From Blastocladiella britannica (taxonomy: Eukaryota > Blastocladiomycota > Blastocladiomycetes > Blastocladiales > Blastocladiaceae), in assembly GCA_025349905.2 (NCBI GenBank), contig MU624907.1, positions 1-17,801 of the forward strand: a DNA stretch of 17,801 nt, written 5' to 3'. The translations under genes were made by a program, and so were the position numbers. This document shows positions 7,482 through 16,399 of the stretch, piece after piece; positions within the stretch are counted from its first letter, which is position 1; every line of letters starts with the position of its first letter. The notes below the pieces were generated by a model. The model was not told the origin of the DNA. It did no database searches and saw nothing but the letters and a program-made list of their open reading frames with translations.

Positions 7482-10400
7482 ATGCCATCCGACGAATGCG
7501 CGAATCTTTCAGCCCACCCAGTTGGTGGTGCGTCCTCAATACCTTGATTCGAGAAAATGAATGAATGAATAACTCAACTGTGCACCACTCCTACAGATGT
7601 GGAGCAGTACCTGCGCGTCGCCATGCGCGAGCGCATCATGTTCCTCGACGGCGCCATGGGTACCGAGGTTCAAAAGGTATATTTTTTTTTCCTGCTCATG
7701 TTCGCACCATTACTGACTTGCTTTGTAAAAAACAACAGCTGAAATTGGAGGAAGAGGACTTTCGAGGTGCGCGTCGCCAGATATGGGGAACGAAATATTT
7801 GACTAACCAAACCATTTACCAGGCACGCGTTTTGCGAACCACCCAAAACCGCTGCAGGGAAACAACGACGTGCTGGTCCTGACCCGTCCCGATGCCATTT
7901 ACACGATCCACAAGAACTACATGCTCGCGGGATCCGATTTCATTGAAACCAACACCTTCTCGGGTACCTTTATCGCGCAAGAGGACTATGCGCTGCAGGA
8001 TCTGGCCTATGAGCTCAACTTGGAGGCGGCCCGGCTGGCCAAGCGCGCTGCCCTTGAAGTGACGGCCATGCAGCCCCACAAGCCGCGGTTTGCATGCGGT
8101 GCCATCGGTGAGCGTTTTCTTTTTTCCTTGCCAAAATGCTCTTCGTACTCACCAGGTAAAAAAACAGGCCCGACCAACCGCACCCTCTCCATTTCCCCCT
8201 CGGTCGAAAACGGTGCGGCCCGCAACTGCACGTTCGACTTGCTGGTCAAGGCGTACAAGGAACAGACGCGCGGACTCTTGGACGGCGGCGTGGATATTTT
8301 GCTGGTGGAGACCGTCTTTGACACGCTCAACTGCAAGGCCGCGCTGTACGCGATCGACGAGCTGGTCAGCGTCGACGGATACCGCAAGACGCCCCTCTTC
8401 ATCTCATTCACCATCGTCGATCAATCGGGCCGGACGCTTTCGGGCCAGACGGCCGAAGCCTCGCTCGTATCCATCCAGCACACGCGTCCGATGGCCGTGG
8501 GACTGTACGCACACTCATTTCTACTTCTTTTGGTTGATTCAATCGTTACTTATTTATGGATATTAAAGCAATTGCGCTCTTGGAGCCGAGCAAATGTTCC
8601 CGTTCTTGCAAAACATCTCCGAGTTCACCGGCTCGTTCGCGTCCACCATCTCGTACCCGAACGCGGGCCTGCCCAACGCCATGGGCGGATATGACGAGGA
8701 CCCAGAGACCATGGCCAAGAACGTGGAGCCGTTTGCGCGCGAAGGGCTGGTCAACATTCTTGGCGGGTGCTGCGGGTCCACGCCGGCGCACATCAAGGCG
8801 CTGCACGACCGGCTGGGCAAGTACAAGCCGCGCGCGGCCCACACCATGAAGAACATGCTGGACGACAAGCTGTACCTGTCGGGCTTGGAGCCGCTCTGCC
8901 TGGACCAGGTGACGGGGTTTGTCAATGTCGGCGAGCGGTGTAACGTGGCCGGATCGCGGTTGTTTGCGCGGCTGATTGCCGAGGGCAAGTACGAGGACGC
9001 GCTGGCAATTGCGCGCACGCAGGTCGAGAACGGCGCCCAGGTGATCGACATCAACATGGACTTGGCGCTGCTGGACGGCGTTGGTGCCATGACCACATTT
9101 GTCAACTTGTTGGCGACCGAGCCCGATGTCGCCCGTGTTCCGCTCATGATCGACTCGTCCAATTTCGAGGTGATTCTAGCCGGGCTCAAGTGCACTCAGG
9201 GCAAGTGCATTGTCAACTCGCTGTCGCTCAAGGAGGGCGAGGCCGAGTTTCTGCACCGCGCGCGGATCGTCAAGCGGTTTGGCGCCGCGGTGGTCGTGAT
9301 GGCCTTTGACGAGGTTGGCCAGGCTGCCGAGGCCGACCGCAAGTTTGCCATTTGCGAGCGCGCGTACCGATTGCTGGTCGACGTGGTTGGGTTCAACCCC
9401 AACGCCATTATCTTTGACTTAAACATCCTGACCATTTGCACGGGCATGTCCGAGCACGACAACTACGGTTCGTTTTCCCTTGATTCTTTTTTTTTACTTA
9501 TTGATCATTAAGCTGATTTTTAATGATGCAGGTATCGAGTTTATCGAGGCCGTCAAGCTCGTGAAAAAGAACTTGCCCGGTGCCAAAATCAGCGGCGGAG
9601 TCTCCAACCTTTCGGTACATATGAATTTTTTTTCCACTCATAAAAACGCACCACGCACCGAGCAGCTGACCGATTAAATAAAACCAGTTCTCGTTCCGTA
9701 CCCACGAAAAGGTGCGCCAGGCGATCCACGCCGTGTTCCTGTATCACGCGATCCGCGAGGGCATGGACATGGGCATTGTTGCCGCCGGCAGCTTGACGGT
9801 GTACGACGAGGTAGCGCCCGATCTCCTGGCGCTGTGCGAAATGGCGGTCATGAACACGTCGTCCGAGGCCACCGAAAAGCTGCTCGAGTACGCCGAAAAG
9901 CACGGCAAGTCCGCCAAGGGCGCGGTGGCGGCCGGTGAGGAACTGGCGTGGCGTAAGGGTACCGTGGCCGAGCGGCTCGCACACGCACTGGTCAAGGGCA
10001 TCACCAAGTTCATTGACGAGGACGTCGAGGAGGCGCGGCAAATGTACGATCGGCCGCTGCATATCATTGAGGGCCCGCTGATGGCCGGCATGTCGCGCGT
10101 GGGCGAGCTGTTTGGGGCCGGAAAGGTATCGGTTTCCTTTTTTTTGTTGTTGTTTTTGGGAATCTTGACTCGTACTGACCCACATTTTGTATTAGATGTT
10201 CTTGCCGCAAGTCATCAAGTCGGCGCGCGTCATGAAAAAGGCCGTGGCGATCCTGATTCCGTACATGGAGGAGGAGCGCATCGCTGGACTCAAGGCGCTC
10301 GAGGCGTCGGGAGGCGACGCGTCGGCCGTGTCCAACCCTGACGACGCGTACCAGGGAGTCGTACTCATGGCGACCGTTAAGGGCGACGTCCACGACATTG

Positions 10401-11902
10401 GTATGTTTTCCTTTTTTTTTTCTGTTTTTTTTTTTTTCGTTGAGATGAGAAGCCTTTATTAACAGAATGTATGGAGAATAGGCAAGAACATTGTCGGAGT
10501 GGTCCTCGGGTGCAACGGATACAAGATCATTGATCTGGGCGTGATGGTGGCCGCCGACAAGATCCTGGATGAGGCGGTCAAGCACCGTGCGCAGATTGTC
10601 GGGCTTTCGGGCCTGATCACGCCGTCGCTGGACGAAATGGTGCACGTGGCCAAGGAGATGGAGAAGCGCGGGCTCAAGATCCCGCTCTTGATTGGCGGCG
10701 CCACCACGTCGCGCATGCACACGGCGGTCAAGATTGCCCCACGGTACAGTTTCCCGGCGGTGCACGTTCTGGATGCTTCCAAGGCCGTTGTGGTGGTCGG
10801 GTCGCTCCTAGACGAGAAGGGCCACGAGGAATACATGGAGTCGGTCAAGGAAGAGTACGACGAGCTCCGCGACGAGTACTACGAGGGCCTGCGCGACAAA
10901 AAGTACGCGTCGCTGGCATCGGCGCGCGAGAACGCGTTCAAGATCGACTGGACCGACCGCGCGGCCATTCCACCCGTGCCGCACGTGCAAGGCATCCAAG
11001 TGTACAAGGACTACGACTTGGCGAGCGTGCTGGACAAAATTGACTGGACGCCGTTCTTCCAGGTGTGGCAGATCCGAGGACGGTACCCGAACCGCCGGTA
11101 CCCGGCGATCTTCAACGACGAACACGTCGGCGCCGAGGCCAAACGGCTGCACGCCGACGCCATGGCCATGATCCGCAAGTTCGTCGGCTCCAAGAAGCTG
11201 TGGGCCGAGGCGGTGGTCGGGTTCTGGCCCGCCAACTCGGACGGCGACGACATTAAAGTGTACGAGGACGCGACGCGGTCCAAGGTCGCGGCTACGTTCC
11301 ACGGGTTGCGCCAGCAGGCCATCAAGGAGGGCCACGAGGCATCTTACTGCCTGTCGGACTTTGTGGCCCCGACTTCGTCCGGGGTCGCCGATCACCTGGG
11401 CGGGTTTGCGGTGGCGGTGTTTGGCGCCGAGGCCATTTGCGCCGAGTTTGAGCGCGACCACGACGACTACTCGAGCATTTTGGCCAAGGCGGTGGCCGAT
11501 CGGCTGGCCGAGGCCGCCGCCGAGGACCTGCACGCGCGCGTACGTACCGACTTGTGGGGCTATGCGGAGTCCGAGTCGCTGTCGCCCGAGGAGCTGCTGG
11601 GCGTCAAGTACCAGGGTATTCGGCCCGCGCCGGGTTACCCAACGCAGCCCGACCACACTGAAAAGCACGCGCTTTGGGAGTTGCTGCGCGCTAACGAGGT
11701 GACGGGGATTCGGTTGACCGAGTCGCTGGCCATGATGCCGGCCGCGGCCGTGTCGGGCCTGTACTTTGCGCACCCGCGCGCTGCCTACTTTGCGGTCGGA
11801 AAAGTCGAGAAGGACCAGGTCCTGGACTATGCCGCGCGCAAGGGCGAGTCGGTGGACGAGGTGGAAAAGTGGTTGAGTCCGATCCTGAGTTATTTCGTCT
11901 GA
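7482..11902 (+). CDS. metH/MTR: Cobalamin-dependent methionine synthase (5-methyltetrahydrofolate-homocysteine methyltransferase)
   Basis: This enzyme moves the methyl group of 5-methyltetrahydrofolate to homocysteine via methylcobalamin, giving methionine and tetrahydrofolate in the cytosol. Ten exons were placed: 7482-7527, 7597-7676, 7739-7766, 7823-8107, 8168-8504, 8569-9467, 9532-9614, 9688-10125, 10196-10400 and 10482-11902. They sum to 3822 nt and 1273 residues; human MTR has 1265. In order come the homocysteine domain ([13 protein letters not shown]; zinc ligands in GLNCALG near C261 and GGCCGST near C326-C327), the folate domain ([26 protein letters not shown]), and the B12 cap and binding domain (GDVHDIGKNIVG with axial His near 798, [16 protein letters not shown]). 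The AdoMet activation domain follows ([15 protein letters not shown] near residue 1181). All key residues are present. The first exon is inferred: ATG 7482 with a GTGCGT donor keeps frame into DVEQYLR, and the frame is closed upstream by TGA 7566. ATG 7623 is the alternative start. All nine introns are GT-AG, 56-81 bp. Confidence 0.96.
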
Positions 11903-12064
11903 GGGGTCGGGCTTTGCTATCATCCGGTGCTGGTTGGTCACATATTATATTTTTAAGATTTTTAATGTGATAGACGGTGGGAGAGAGGGTGGTCGAGGCC
12001 CGCCCTTTTGTACCTCAAGTTTTTTTCTATTTGAAGACCTCAACCGAAACGCGACTTAACACAA
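11903..12064. other. 3' flank of metH
   Basis: This is short non-coding sequence after the metH stop. It has an AT-rich patch (ATATTATATTTTTAAGATTT near 11942-11961) that may carry the 3' end signals. The minus-strand Fanzor-like locus ends on the other side. Confidence 0.4.
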
Positions 12065-12480
12065 ATGGACGCGTCAATACCCATCATCCTCGTCGTCCTC
12101 GTCGTCGTCGATCTCGCCATCCTCGGCGCTCTCGTCGCTACCGGCAAAGTCCTCTTCGACACGGCGCTAGTCGCCGTAACTGAAGGCACCACTGCTGCCG
12201 ATCGAGCGCGGATCACCATCGCCAGAGTCGTCGTCCACGTCCATCATAAAGGCATCGCTGACGTCGACCACGAAAAAGCACGCGTGGCACACGCGCGTTC
12301 CCACGGGTTGGCCAGCACCTCCTCCAAGATGTTGTAGCACGCGCAACAGAGGTTTGACGTCCGATTCTCGTCCATCCGGACAACCGTGTACCCGTGGAGA
12401 AGGCACGCGCGCTCGAACCAGCTGACGGACGCCTGCATATGCCTGCTGAAGGTCCCAATCGGCCCGCGTCACCCACCACG

Positions 12481-12555
12481 GCGATCACGCCCGCACGCTC
12501 GCACGGCGATCACGCCCGCACGCTCGCACGGCGATCACGCCCGCACGCTCGCACG
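12481..12555. repeat. Three perfect 25-bp tandem direct repeats
   Basis: Units are 12481-12505, 12506-12530 and 12531-12555, each beginning GCGATCACGCCCGCACGCTC. They fall inside the Fanzor-like copy B, between the RuvC-I region and the zinc ribbon, exactly where the reading frame changes. Because 25 is not a multiple of three, gain or loss of one unit shifts the frame. They look like a local tandem duplication, not a CRISPR array, since there are no spacers. Confidence 0.97.
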
Positions 12556-13538
12556 GCGTCCGGCACTCAGGCGCGAGATCCCGCACGAACTCGGCCTGGA
12601 ACTGCTTGCGCCGCTGCTCGTTGCGCTGCTTGATCTGGGCATGGGCGGGGTCGAGGTTGTAGTCGCGCAGAGCGTCGGCGTTCGCCCGCCGGTACCGAAT
12701 GTAGGCGGCAAGGTCCTTCGACGTAGGCATCTCATGCGACGGCATCTTGTCGTTGATGGCCTTGATTCCCGACTTGTCCTCAAACGCCTTGCACTCGGCA
12801 TTGGCCGCGTAGTCGCCGCACCCATGGAGGTACTCCTCGCGAGTCAGCACCACATCCTTCGACAAGCCGTCGAGCTCCAGGATGACAAAATTGTGCACGT
12901 TTGTCACGCCCGGATCCGACCCAATCAGCTTGGGGAAGCTGTGGCCGCCAATCTTGTGGTACTTGTTGGCAGTGTCCTCCCGGTACGCGTCAAACATGGG
13001 CGCGACAGCAGGCAGGGTGGCGAGCTTGGGGGTGGCAGACATTGCGGCAGACAAGGCGGCAGTCAGGGAGGCAAACAGGTCGGCGAGAACGGAGGCGGCC
13101 TGGGCGATGGGCGCATCGGGAACCATGCGCGGCCACACCGCAGCAGTGAACGGCGGATGTTCATCGTTCCGAGGAGCGGGTGCAGCGGGGGGAGTGGCGC
13201 CCAGCAAAACCGACACGGCAGGGGACGCGGCATAAGTGGACTTTTCCGCCGTGACGCCCAGGAGAGCCTTGGTGGCGGCGATCGCAGTGGCCGCGGCGGC
13301 GGCGGCAACGGCAGCAATGGTGGTGGTGGTGGCATGTGCATGGGTGTCACGGGCGTACAAGGATTGGGCGCAGCCCTCTCCTCCGTGTACCACTAAACTT
13401 GGGTCCGACAAAGGACGTCGCCGCCCGGTTGCCGTCGCCGTCTTGGTGGGTGAAGTGCTTTTCGGGGCGGGACAGCAGGTATGACCACTGCACATCCGGC
13501 TTCTTCTTGTTGAACACTGTCAGCGAATCGAGCTTGAC

Positions 13539-13613
13539 CTATGTACGTAAAAGACAAATCCTAGTGAGCCACTGGCCAGACAAACTCAATAAATAAATAA
13601 AAAGAAGATATAC
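13539..13613 (-). other. Probable intron in Fanzor-like copy B
   Basis: This is 75 bp with donor GTATAT and acceptor ACATAG. Splicing joins LSQFHD to VKLDSL in one open frame. Its size and signals match the host introns in the window, which suggests that this locus was once an expressed, spliced gene. Confidence 0.6.
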
Positions 13614-13733
13614 GTCATGGAATTGCGACAATTTAAGCTGCCTGTGCACTTCCCGCTCAATCTGGTGACTTGGCCTGCTGGAAAAAACTGGATTGGCCCA
13701 GCGTATGAGCGAGCTATCGCATATCGTGGTAAA

Positions 13734-14078
13734 TTACATTTTCTGAAAGCCAGCTGCGCAAATGTAAGGGAAGACTGATCCGACGGGACGTGAGGAGCCT
13801 CATTCATATCCTTGACTTTTTGAGAACTGACGGATATTGACCTACTCTGCCGCCCCGGGTCCCTCGGATGTAAAATTGGATCGGGCATTCCGTCCATGCA
13901 TCCAAATCTGCCCTAAGCTGCTCGCCGAGGGCAGGCGCTCTAGCGTCTTTTTTTGTGGAGGCGCCACCTGGCCGTCCAGTCTGGTTATCGTATAAGATGT
14001 AGCAGCCCGCCCCGACCAGCACTTCAACCGGCATCAGCATTCCTCACACACGAGCACACCGACAAACACAACAATAAA
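13734..14078. promoter_or_regulatory. Promoter and leader of the RGG-protein gene
   Basis: A TATA-like element, TATAAGAT at 13991-13998, lies 81 bp before the ATG at 14079. It is followed by a leader rich in C and A (ACACACGAGCACACCGAC and onward), typical of a fungal 5' UTR. Minus-strand frames through 13800-14040 cross these elements and are not supported as exons. Upstream parts of Fanzor-like copy B could still lie in 13734-13900. Confidence 0.5.
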
Positions 14079-15341
14079 ATGACCGTGGTCATCAACAACA
14101 ACAACGACAAGCCCGCCGCCGCCTTGCTGATCCGCACTCTCCCCGACGGCCGCGTTGCGCTGTCCACTCCCGATGGCGCGTTCGAGACTACCGTCGATCC
14201 GGCCACCCTTCCCGGTGACGTGGCTGCTGAACTCGGCGGGATCATGGGCCACCTGGCCGCGCTCGATGAGGATGCCAAGCTGCGCCAAGATGATACTGCG
14301 ACCGCCGCTGCTGCCACCACCGATCCCTTCGATCCGTCTGTTCTTGCGGCCGACTTTGCCGCCGCTTCGATGGAGGCCGAGCTGGAAGAGGAGAAGGACG
14401 AAGACCAAGAGAACAAGGACGAAGCCCAAGAGGACAACAAGGACGACAAGGACCCGGCGTACGTTGCTGCCCACCAGGACGCGTACAAGGATGCGTATGC
14501 GCACGCGTTTGCGCAGGCCGCCAAGCAGCTGGAGGAGCAGGCACGCGAGCAGGTCGAGCATGTTCGCGAGGAGCACGAGCGTGTCCGCGAGCAACACGAC
14601 CGTCAACGTGAAGAGATCGAGCGGGCTCGCGAGCAGCACGAGCGGATGCGCGGCGAGCACGACCGCCACCACGAGCTGGGCGACCGCCACCGCGAGGCCC
14701 ACGAGCGCGCTCGCGCCGCCAGCGACGGTCTCCGCGCGCACGGATTCTACATTTTCTTTGGCGATGATTCTCGCGACCCCGGAGGCAAGTTCCAGTTCTC
14801 GTCTTCGCGTGGCGGCCGCGGCGGATTTTCGTCGTCGCGTGGTGGCCGTGGCGGCTTCCAGTTCTCGTCGTCGCGTGGTGGTCGCGGCAGTCCTGGCGCA
14901 TTCCCGGCACACCCGGACTGTCCAGCACCACTGGAACGTACGGCGCACCCGGATCGTCCGGCTCCTCTGACTCTTGACGATGAGGGCGAGGCTCACTTCC
15001 ACTTTGGTGGCAACGGCGGCTCTGGCGCATTCCCGGCACCCCCAGCACGTCCGGCGCACCCGGATCGTCCGGCTGCTCCTGCTCGCGCGGATTTCCCGCC
15101 TTTCGGTGGCGAAGGCAGTGAGAGCTTCTCCTTTGGCGGCCGTGGTGGCCGTGGTGGTCGTGGTGGCCGTGGTGGCCGTGGTGGCCGTGGCGAGTTCCAT
15201 TTCTGCGGACCGGCGCCTCACCGTGTGCGCATGTTCGACGAGCGCGAGCGCACCGCATTCGTCTTTGGTGGTCCCGCGCACGAGTGGGCTGACCGCATGG
15301 CCAAGGACCAGCGCAAGCAGCAGGCCGGTCCCTTGGCCTAA
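14079..15341 (+). CDS. Disordered coiled-coil and RGG-repeat protein
   Basis: This is a single-exon gene of 420 residues. No known family was recognised. The ATG at 14079 (AACAATAAAATGACC) is preferred over the longer frame from 13953, which would run through the TATA-like element and leader. The N-terminal 100 residues are fairly ordered-looking (AALLIRTLPDGRVALSTPDG). Residues about 105-130 are very acidic (Glu/Asp/Lys). Residues about 149-215 form a highly charged helix with heptad-like EEHERVREQHDR repeats, probably a coiled coil. Two RGG clusters follow, at about 237-270 (SSSRGGRGGF repeated three times) and about 351-371 (GGRGGRGGRG). Between them are two related AFPAxPxxPA-HPDRPA repeats. 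RGG boxes commonly bind RNA and drive condensates; that role here is inference. Codon-level GC bias and the intact frame support a real, intact gene. A long overlapping minus-strand frame is regarded as a shadow. Confidence 0.8.
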   Translation: MTVVINNNNDKPAAALLIRTLPDGRVALSTPDGAFETTVDPATLPGDVAAELGGIMGHLAALDEDAKLRQDDTATAAAATTDPFDPSVLAADFAAASMEAELEEEKDEDQENKDEAQEDNKDDKDPAYVAAHQDAYKDAYAHAFAQAAKQLEEQAREQVEHVREEHERVREQHDRQREEIERAREQHERMRGEHDRHHELGDRHREAHERARAASDGLRAHGFYIFFGDDSRDPGGKFQFSSSRGGRGGFSSSRGGRGGFQFSSSRGGRGSPGAFPAHPDCPAPLERTAHPDRPAPLTLDDEGEAHFHFGGNGGSGAFPAPPARPAHPDRPAAPARADFPPFGGEGSESFSFGGRGGRGGRGGRGGRGGRGEFHFCGPAPHRVRMFDERERTAFVFGGPAHEWADRMAKDQRKQQAGPLA

Positions 15342-15478
15342 GATGGTTGTCCCAAGAAGCCAAGCTTGTTTCGTCCAAATGAAATATTTTCTAGTCGTCC
15401 CATAAGCTAAACAAACAAAAGAATATGAGCACACGCAACCTCCGACTGGTCGCGACTCGCGGAAACGTGGATTTTTAA
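15342..15478. other. Short intergenic region
   Basis: This is the 3' flank of the RGG-protein gene. It holds AAATATTTTC and AAACAAACAAAAG stretches. An in-frame stop (TAA 15476) immediately precedes the BTB-type remnant. No gene was seen. Confidence 0.4.
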
Positions 15479-16375
15479 AAAGCATCGCCAACGTCCGAGC
15501 AGGGCACACCCTTTTTGGCCTCGACCTTCAAGCCAATGCCCGGCAAAGAAAAAGTCAAGGAGACTTATGCCCTGATGTTACTTGCACCCACTGCCAAAAT
15601 GACGCACCTGGGCATTATGTTTACGGAATTCACCGACTGTCAGAAGAGCTGCACTGTCACACTGAAGATGGGCGACCAAGTGGTGACGGAGGAATTCGAC
15701 TTTGACTTTCTTGACCATGGGATCGGCGGCGGCACGATCGACGTCAATCTCGAGCCCAAATGGCAGACCGCATCGATCGAAGTGCAGGCCGAGTTTCTTT
15801 ACAAGGCCGACGTCGCGCCGGTTCCCAAACCAGCCGCCCTCGAGCCGAAACTGCCATCATTCTGCGAGTTCTTCGACGAGCCAGCCACCGCCGACTGCTC
15901 GTTCCTGGTTGGCACCGGGCGAACGAGCCGATTCACGCGTCCAGGCTGCTTCTCAGCCGTGCATCGCCGTTTTTCAGCACTTTATTCTCGGATCGGGCAG
16001 CAGTGTTTGCAGAGGCCGGTGAGCCCATCGTCATGGCAGAGTGGGACCTCCCTGCGTTTGTGCTGGCGCTCGTGCATATTTATTCTAATTGGCTCCTGAA
16101 AGCGACCTCCCGAAGCAGGTCAGCGATCTCGTCACCAAATCGGGATGTGTACCATCTGAGCTGGAATTCGTGGGCTGGACGAAGGTCTACCAGCTGGCGC
16201 GCATGCTCGAGCTCGACCAGTTGCGGCCGCTGCCAACAAGGCATTGACCGAAGTGCTGGCCACCGAGTACAAGGGGATCGCGGACAAGGTGACCAAGTTG
16301 GCGGACGAGTCCGAATCTGAGTCCGAGTCTGAAGAAGACGAAGCGAAGGACGAGGGAGAGCAGGTGGAGGAGTAA
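15479..16375 (+). pseudogene. MATH-BTB-type protein, frame-disrupted
   Basis: The first part (frame of 15536) encodes a MATH/TRAF-like segment, GTPFLASTFKPMPG through LEPKWQTASIEVQAEFLY, with a truncated N-terminus. It leads into a BTB/POZ domain that starts at DCSFLVG near 15894. The frame then changes near 15918 to EPIHASRLLLSRASPFFS and WDLPAFVLALVHIY, a typical BTB core. It changes again near 16090 to SELEFVGWTKVYQLARMLEL, and a third time near 16229 to NKALTEVLATEYKGIADKV. An acidic tail follows, ending at TAA 16373. Each change is in the same direction (equivalent to one missing base) and together they restore the original frame. Intact members usually act as substrate adaptors for CUL3 ubiquitin ligases. 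Here the gene is either a pseudogene or carries base-call errors. Upstream the frame is closed by TAA 15476. Confidence 0.75.
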
Positions 16376-16399
16376 AACGAGAAAATTCATATACATTAT

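Larger units (their letters stand above)
12065..13733 (-). pseudogene. Fanzor-like locus, copy B (degenerate)
   Basis: Read on the minus strand, the parts come in order. A 40-residue stretch (13733-13614, with HQIEREVHRQLKLSQFHD) joins across a 75-bp GT-AG intron (13613-13539) to VKLDSLTVFNKKKPDVQWSY and RPEKHF. An Ala-rich stretch follows. Near 12990-12570 comes a clear RuvC-I region: KYHKIGGHSFPKLIGSDPGV, then LTREEYLHGCGDY, MPTSKDLAAYIRYRRANADA and a basic helix. Three 25-bp repeats interrupt it at 12481-12555. Then, in another frame, come SWFERACLLHGYTVVRMDEN, RTSNLCCAC (Glu plus the first zinc CxxC) and, after a further frame change, VCHAC (second CxxC). An acidic Asp/Glu-rich tail with in-frame stops ends near 12065. 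GSDPG, Glu-RTS and the paired CxxC identify the Fanzor/TnpB fold. No RuvC-III Asp block (NRDxNAxxNI type) was found, and at least two frame changes exist, so it is probably inactive. Exon limits are approximate. Confidence 0.7.

Noticed and set aside
7195..7539. 114-codon minus-strand frame between the ciliary gene and metH
   Set aside because: It overlaps the inferred metH first exon and the promoter region, and shows no motif or good start context.
10808..11941. 377-codon minus-strand frame inside metH
   Set aside because: It is a shadow of the conserved MetH AdoMet domain on the plus strand.
12481..12555. CRISPR array
   Set aside because: The 25-bp units are contiguous without spacers and the DNA is eukaryotic.
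12386..13396. 336-codon plus-strand frame opposite Fanzor-like copy B
   Set aside because: Its translation is repetitive Gly/Val/Arg sequence. The minus strand carries RuvC-I and zinc-ribbon motifs.
13804..14040. Minus-strand 78-codon frame as a first exon of Fanzor-like copy B
   Set aside because: It crosses the TATA-like element and leader of the plus-strand RGG-protein gene, and no splice link to the next exon could be shown.
14034..15509. 491-codon minus-strand frame opposite the RGG-protein gene
   Set aside because: It is Thr/Ala/Val-rich mirror coding from GC-rich repeats and runs through the promoter and leader of the plus-strand gene. The plus frame has the better start context and a coherent architecture.
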